A stretch of DNA of 8,539 nt from contig JAPKCL010000068.1 of assembly GCA_028822955.1 (NCBI GenBank), forward strand, positions 1 to 8,539. The letters run 5' to 3'. Of this stretch, positions 6,162 to 8,539 are shown one piece after another. The position numbers and the translations under genes were made by a program. The stretch is from Candidatus Poseidoniaceae archaeon (GTDB taxonomy: Archaea > Thermoplasmatota > Poseidoniia > Poseidoniales > Poseidoniaceae). The notes beneath the pieces were generated by a model. That model was not told where the DNA came from and did not search any database. It saw only the letters and a program-made list of their open reading frames with translations. The first letter of the stretch is position 1, and the number at the start of each line of letters is the position of its first letter.

Positions 6162-6947
6162 ATGTCAGATAAAACAAATACGCCAAATGAAGGCGAACTT
6201 GTTGTTGTCAGTGTTACTACCGTTAAGCAAAACGGCTGTTATGTAAAACTCGATGAATTTGAAGGCGTTGAAGGCTTTATTTTCATTGGCGAAATCGCCA
6301 GTGGATGGGTAAAGAACATTCGAGTCTTTGTTCGTGAAGGACAACGCCTCATCTGTAAAGTAATGCGAACCCGTAAAGACGGAACATCGCTTGAACTTTC
6401 ACTCAAATCTGTTTCCGAAGAACGACGTCGTGAACGTCTCCAAGAATGGAAGAACGAACAACGTGCACATCAATTGCTCAAAGTATTGGGCGAAAAGGTC
6501 GGTTGGACAAAGGATGATGTCAAATCATCTGGCGAAGAGTTAATCGATGCATACGGAGGACTCTACACTGCATTTGAAGAAGCTGCAATGAATGAAGGTT
6601 CATTGGTCGATGCTGGGTTTGAAGGTGAATGGCTCAAGACATTCATCGAAATGGCAGTTGAGAATGTTATTCCTGCTTTTGTTGAAATCCGAGGCGTCTT
6701 CACATTGAGCATTAACGGCACGAATGGTGTTGAAGTTATTCAAAAAGCCCTTCTTGCCGCAGAATCACTGTCTTCAGTTGAACAAGAAATTGAAGTGACT
6801 TGCCACTATAATGGTGCACCAGAATATCGAATCGAATTGAAAGCACCAGACTTCAAAACTGCAGAATCAATTTGGGAAAATGCCACAAAGGCAACTCTAG
6901 ACCATGTTCTAGCGGCTGGTGGAGAAGCCACTTCCTACCGTCAATGA
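6162..6947 (+). CDS. Translation initiation factor aIF2, alpha subunit
   Basis: This 261-residue protein is one of three subunits of the GTP-dependent factor that delivers initiator Met-tRNA to the small subunit. Residues about 10-87 are an S1-type OB fold, with GELVVVSVTTV, GVEGFIFIGEIASGWVKNI and LELSLKSVSEERR matching the family closely. Residues about 90-170 are the helical middle domain (acidic, helix-rich, with KVGWTKDD and LYTAFEEA). Residues about 170-261 are the alpha/beta domain that contacts the gamma subunit. Length is normal for archaea (about 260-275). It starts 15 nt after S27e, with its ribosome-binding site buried in a hairpin at 6147-6161, and is followed 38 nt later by Nop10. 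Identification is firm. Confidence 0.97.
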   Translation: MSDKTNTPNEGELVVVSVTTVKQNGCYVKLDEFEGVEGFIFIGEIASGWVKNIRVFVREGQRLICKVMRTRKDGTSLELSLKSVSEERRRERLQEWKNEQRAHQLLKVLGEKVGWTKDDVKSSGEELIDAYGGLYTAFEEAAMNEGSLVDAGFEGEWLKTFIEMAVENVIPAFVEIRGVFTLSINGTNGVEVIQKALLAAESLSSVEQEIEVTCHYNGAPEYRIELKAPDFKTAESIWENATKATLDHVLAAGGEATSYRQ

Positions 6948-6985
6948 GGCGCTGACTCATAAACGTGAATCGTACAGGTGATATT

Positions 6986-7231
6986 ATGGCACGACAATTG
7001 TTACAACAATGTCTCGAATGTGAGGCATGGACTTTAGCTACGACTTGCCCTTCTTGCGGAGCAAAAGCACAGGCTGCTGCCCCCCTCAAATGGTCCCCTG
7101 AAGACCATCGTGCAGATATTCGAAGAAAGATGTACAATGTTGAAGATCCGGCTTGGGCAAAATCGCTTGCAACCTTACCTTCTCTTGAAGAGATGAAAGC
7201 AACTCAACTCGCTGCTGAAGAAGAAGAGTGA
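6986..7231 (+). CDS. nop10: H/ACA ribonucleoprotein protein Nop10 with acidic C-terminal extension
   Basis: Nop10 binds Cbf5 in the archaeal H/ACA particle that converts uridines to pseudouridine in rRNA. The 81-residue product from ATG 6986 has the zinc ribbon C9-x2-C12 and C21-x2-C24 and the family signature PLKWSPED followed by a basic RADIRRK helix. The GTG at 6965 would add seven residues, but AGGTGAT (6976-6982) lies 3 nt before ATG 6986 and matches the 16S rRNA tail, so the ATG is preferred. Archaeal Nop10 is usually about 55-60 residues. Here roughly 25 extra residues (LATLPSLEEMKATQL then EEEE) extend the C-terminus. It is the last gene before a T-rich tract at 7262-7276. Confidence 0.93.
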   Translation: MARQLLQQCLECEAWTLATTCPSCGAKAQAAAPLKWSPEDHRADIRRKMYNVEDPAWAKSLATLPSLEEMKATQLAAEEEE

Positions 7232-7261
7232 TGCGTTTCACTCAACCCCTCTCAATTCACC

Positions 7262-7276
7262 TTTTTTGCTTGTTTT
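7262..7276 (+). terminator. T-rich transcription terminator after Nop10
   Basis: TTTTTT (7262-7267) followed by TTTT (7273-7276) lies 30 nt after the Nop10 stop. Runs of T on the non-template strand are enough to end transcription in many archaea. The tract precedes the putative PAC2 TATA box, so it would separate the two transcription units. Confidence 0.45.
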
Positions 7277-7287
7277 GAATGTCAAAC

Positions 7288-7294
7288 ATTATAG
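7288..7294 (+). promoter_or_regulatory. Possible TATA box for the PAC2 gene
   Basis: ATTATAG is centred about 29 nt before ATG 7320, the spacing expected if transcription starts at or very near the start codon. No Shine-Dalgarno is seen before 7320, consistent with a leaderless mRNA. Confidence 0.4.
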
Positions 7295-7319
7295 CGCGGC
7301 GGAAGACGATATCCCCTAT

Positions 7320-8075
7320 ATGGGATTACATATTGAATGGAGAGGCTCTCATTCTGAACTTGGTCAACATGACATTCTGTTCTTTGCACTGCCTGGCGTA
7401 GGGAACGTCGGGAAGGTTGCAATTGAAGGAATCAACACCTCTCATATCTGCCATGAAGTCGCTCGTCTCCATCATACGGCATTGCCACCATTGGCGACAC
7501 TCGATGAAGAAGGCCTGCTCTCACCCCCCCACCTCTCGCTCTCCTCTATAGAATCCGTCACTGGAAAGAGAGTCCTCACACTCACTGGAACCTCCCAACC
7601 GCTTGAACCTGAGCATCAAGGCATGATGGCCCGAGAGGTTCTTCAGTGGCTTGAACAGCAAGGTGTACAATCACTCTACGTATTGGCTGGACTCATGGAT
7701 GCTCCAACACGGAAAGAAACGTTCATGGTAGCCTCAAATGCTTCACATCGGATTGATTTGGAATCACTTGGAGTGGATGTCCGCCGGGATGAGCCAAAAT
7801 CGGGCGCCATCGGCTTAGCCGCACTCATCGCTTCCAATGGACCATTATTCAACATCCATTCGGCTTGTGCCATTGCAACAACCGTGGGCTCGAGTGGAGA
7901 CATCTTTGCCTCACAGCGTCTTCTCGAATCTCTCGATGGATGGTTTGACCTTGGAATCGCATTACCAAGCGACATTCAATCAAAACTTACAGAAAAACTA
8001 TCTGTACTTGCCCCAGGGAAATCACCCGATTATGTAGGAGAGTTAACAGAATCTCCTGATGCATTCTACATGTGA
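7320..8075 (+). CDS. PAC2-family protein (proteasome assembly chaperone-like)
   Basis: This 251-residue protein shows the PAC2 family pattern: an N-terminal beta strand, then FFALPGVGNVGKVA (residues about 21-34), a divergent ALPPLATLDEEGLL segment, a middle VQSLYVLAGLMDAP strand, and a glycine-rich GAIGLAALI stretch. The family is named after a eukaryotic proteasome assembly chaperone; the role of the archaeal members is not settled. PAC2 genes often lie next to aIF2-alpha and Nop10 in archaea, which supports the call. The frame stays open back to TTG 7266, but the 18 extra residues are not family-like. ATG 7320 fits homologue N-termini (MGLHIEWRG) and the TATA spacing. The stop lies within a hairpin shared with the convergent TM2 gene. 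Confidence 0.88.
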   Translation: MGLHIEWRGSHSELGQHDILFFALPGVGNVGKVAIEGINTSHICHEVARLHHTALPPLATLDEEGLLSPPHLSLSSIESVTGKRVLTLTGTSQPLEPEHQGMMAREVLQWLEQQGVQSLYVLAGLMDAPTRKETFMVASNASHRIDLESLGVDVRRDEPKSGAIGLAALIASNGPLFNIHSACAIATTVGSSGDIFASQRLLESLDGWFDLGIALPSDIQSKLTEKLSVLAPGKSPDYVGELTESPDAFYM

Positions 8076-8091
8076 GGGAAACCCTCAATTT
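8073..8091 (+). terminator. Hairpin terminator between convergent PAC2 and TM2 genes
   Basis: TGAGGG-AAA-CCCTCA (8073-8087) is a perfect 6-bp stem with a 3-nt loop, followed by ATTTT. The 5' arm begins with the PAC2 stop codon itself. Only 19 nt separate the two stop codons, so it may end plus-strand transcription. In the minus direction no T-run follows the stem. Confidence 0.45.
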
Positions 8092-8094
8092 TGA

Positions 8095-8505
8095 TCACCG
8101 CATGTTTTGGCGGCGAACTAAATCTGGAATCAAGAATAAATCGATGATCCAACCAAATCCGAATAGTCCGAAGGTGAACAAATAGACGAATCCAAGTCCA
8201 ATATTGTTCAAATAAAATCGATGTGCTCCGAAAAAACCAAGGAAAAGCCACAACAAATAAGCCACTAAGGTATCTTTCTCCCCACCATGATACCCTGGTT
8301 GACCGCCATGTTGTTGGTAGTAATGCGGGTAAGGTTGTTGAGTTACAACTTGAACTGGTTGTTGGTAAGCCGGTTGCTGAGGCACAACTTGCTGAACTGG
8401 TTGTGCTTGTGGAGCTGCATGATAGTGATTGTGAACAACCGTCCCCGTGTGAAGATTCCCCGAAACAACACTATCTTGGATGCTTGGAGATGAGGCTGGT
8501 GCTGG
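8095..8505 (-). CDS. TM2-domain membrane protein, 5' part apparently frameshifted and off window
   Basis: The C-terminal 60 residues are a clear TM2 domain: a charged EKDT lead-in, a first helix VAYLLWLFLGFF, the signature GAHRFYLN, and a second helix ending GWIIDLFLIPDLV. TM2 proteins are small two-helix membrane proteins of unsettled function. Before it comes a Gln/Pro/Tyr-rich linker of about 45 residues, then His-rich text and the motif IQDSVVSGN. The frame has no ATG. A GTG at 8385 could start a 96-residue form, but this would discard the IQDSVVSGN part, which reads as real protein. Upstream the frame is closed by TGA (8508-8506). Dropping one base at 8506 joins it to a Pro/Ala-rich frame running off the edge, so I read this as a longer gene broken by one extra base. 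It converges on PAC2. Confidence 0.75.
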   Translation of the reverse strand, partial: PAPASSPSIQDSVVSGNLHTGTVVHNHYHAAPQAQPVQQVVPQQPAYQQPVQVVTQQPYPHYYQQHGGQPGYHGGEKDTLVAYLLWLFLGFFGAHRFYLNNIGLGFVYLFTFGLFGFGWIIDLFLIPDLVRRQNMR

Positions 8506-8539
8506 TCAAAGTGGGTTGTGCCGTTGGTGCTGGATACAC
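8506..8539 (-). pseudogene. Upstream fragment of the TM2 gene in a shifted frame
   Basis: In the frame beginning at 8539 the minus strand reads VYPAPTAQPTL (8539-8507). It then meets one extra base (8506) before PAPASSPSIQD continues in the TM2 frame. Composition on both sides matches, which the two other frames do not. Only 11 codons are visible, so a frameshift, sequencing error or chance cannot be separated here. Confidence 0.4.

Noticed and set aside
6853..7137. Minus-strand open frame of 94 codons across aIF2-alpha and Nop10.
   Set aside because: It is antisense to two conserved genes and has no recognisable content.
7266..7319. TTG 7266 as the start of PAC2.
   Set aside because: The added 18 residues do not look like PAC2, include the putative promoter, and no ribosome-binding site precedes the TTG.
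8290..8410. Repeated GTTGTTG/GGTTGTTG units seen as a possible DNA tandem repeat.
   Set aside because: They encode the Gln/Pro-rich linker of the TM2 protein; low-complexity coding explains them.

Overview
The window looks archaeal. It carries ribosomal proteins L37e, L44e and S27e, translation initiation factor aIF2-alpha, the H/ACA RNP protein Nop10 and a PAC2-family protein, a set found together only in Archaea (and eukaryotes). The moderate base composition, bacterial-looking PurF, PKD-type domain and a TM2 protein with an IQDSVVSGN-like linker fit Marine Group II (Candidatus Poseidoniales, Thermoplasmatota) best. That lineage call is inference from memory, not from a search.

Layout. The left two thirds (5575 down to 1) is read on the minus strand. 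In transcription order it holds two overlapping unknown membrane proteins (269 and 158 aa), L37e, purF, a beta-propeller/PKD-like protein, and a metallo-beta-lactamase-fold hydrolase that runs off the left edge. The right part (5681 to 8075) is on the plus strand: L44e, S27e, aIF2-alpha, Nop10, then a PAC2-family protein that appears to have its own promoter. The two blocks diverge from a 105-bp intergenic region. A minus-strand TM2-domain gene converges on PAC2 at the right edge and appears frameshifted near the window end.

How the genes fit together. L44e-S27e-aIF2-alpha-Nop10 is the classic archaeal translation cluster, often followed by PAC2. L37e next to purF is also a recurring euryarchaeal pair. 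This PurF, however, reads like the Escherichia coli enzyme rather than the Fe-S Bacillus/archaeal type, suggesting replacement of the gene by a bacterial homologue at the usual archaeal position.

Most interesting signals: a perfect 6-bp hairpin that locks the Shine-Dalgarno of aIF2-alpha between the S27e stop and the aIF2-alpha start; an L44e that has lost three of four zinc-ribbon cysteines; the gammaproteobacterial-type PurF; a propeller/PKD-like protein with no export signal; and the TM2 gene whose reading frame is broken by one extra base. I see no CRISPR array, transposon, rRNA or tRNA.
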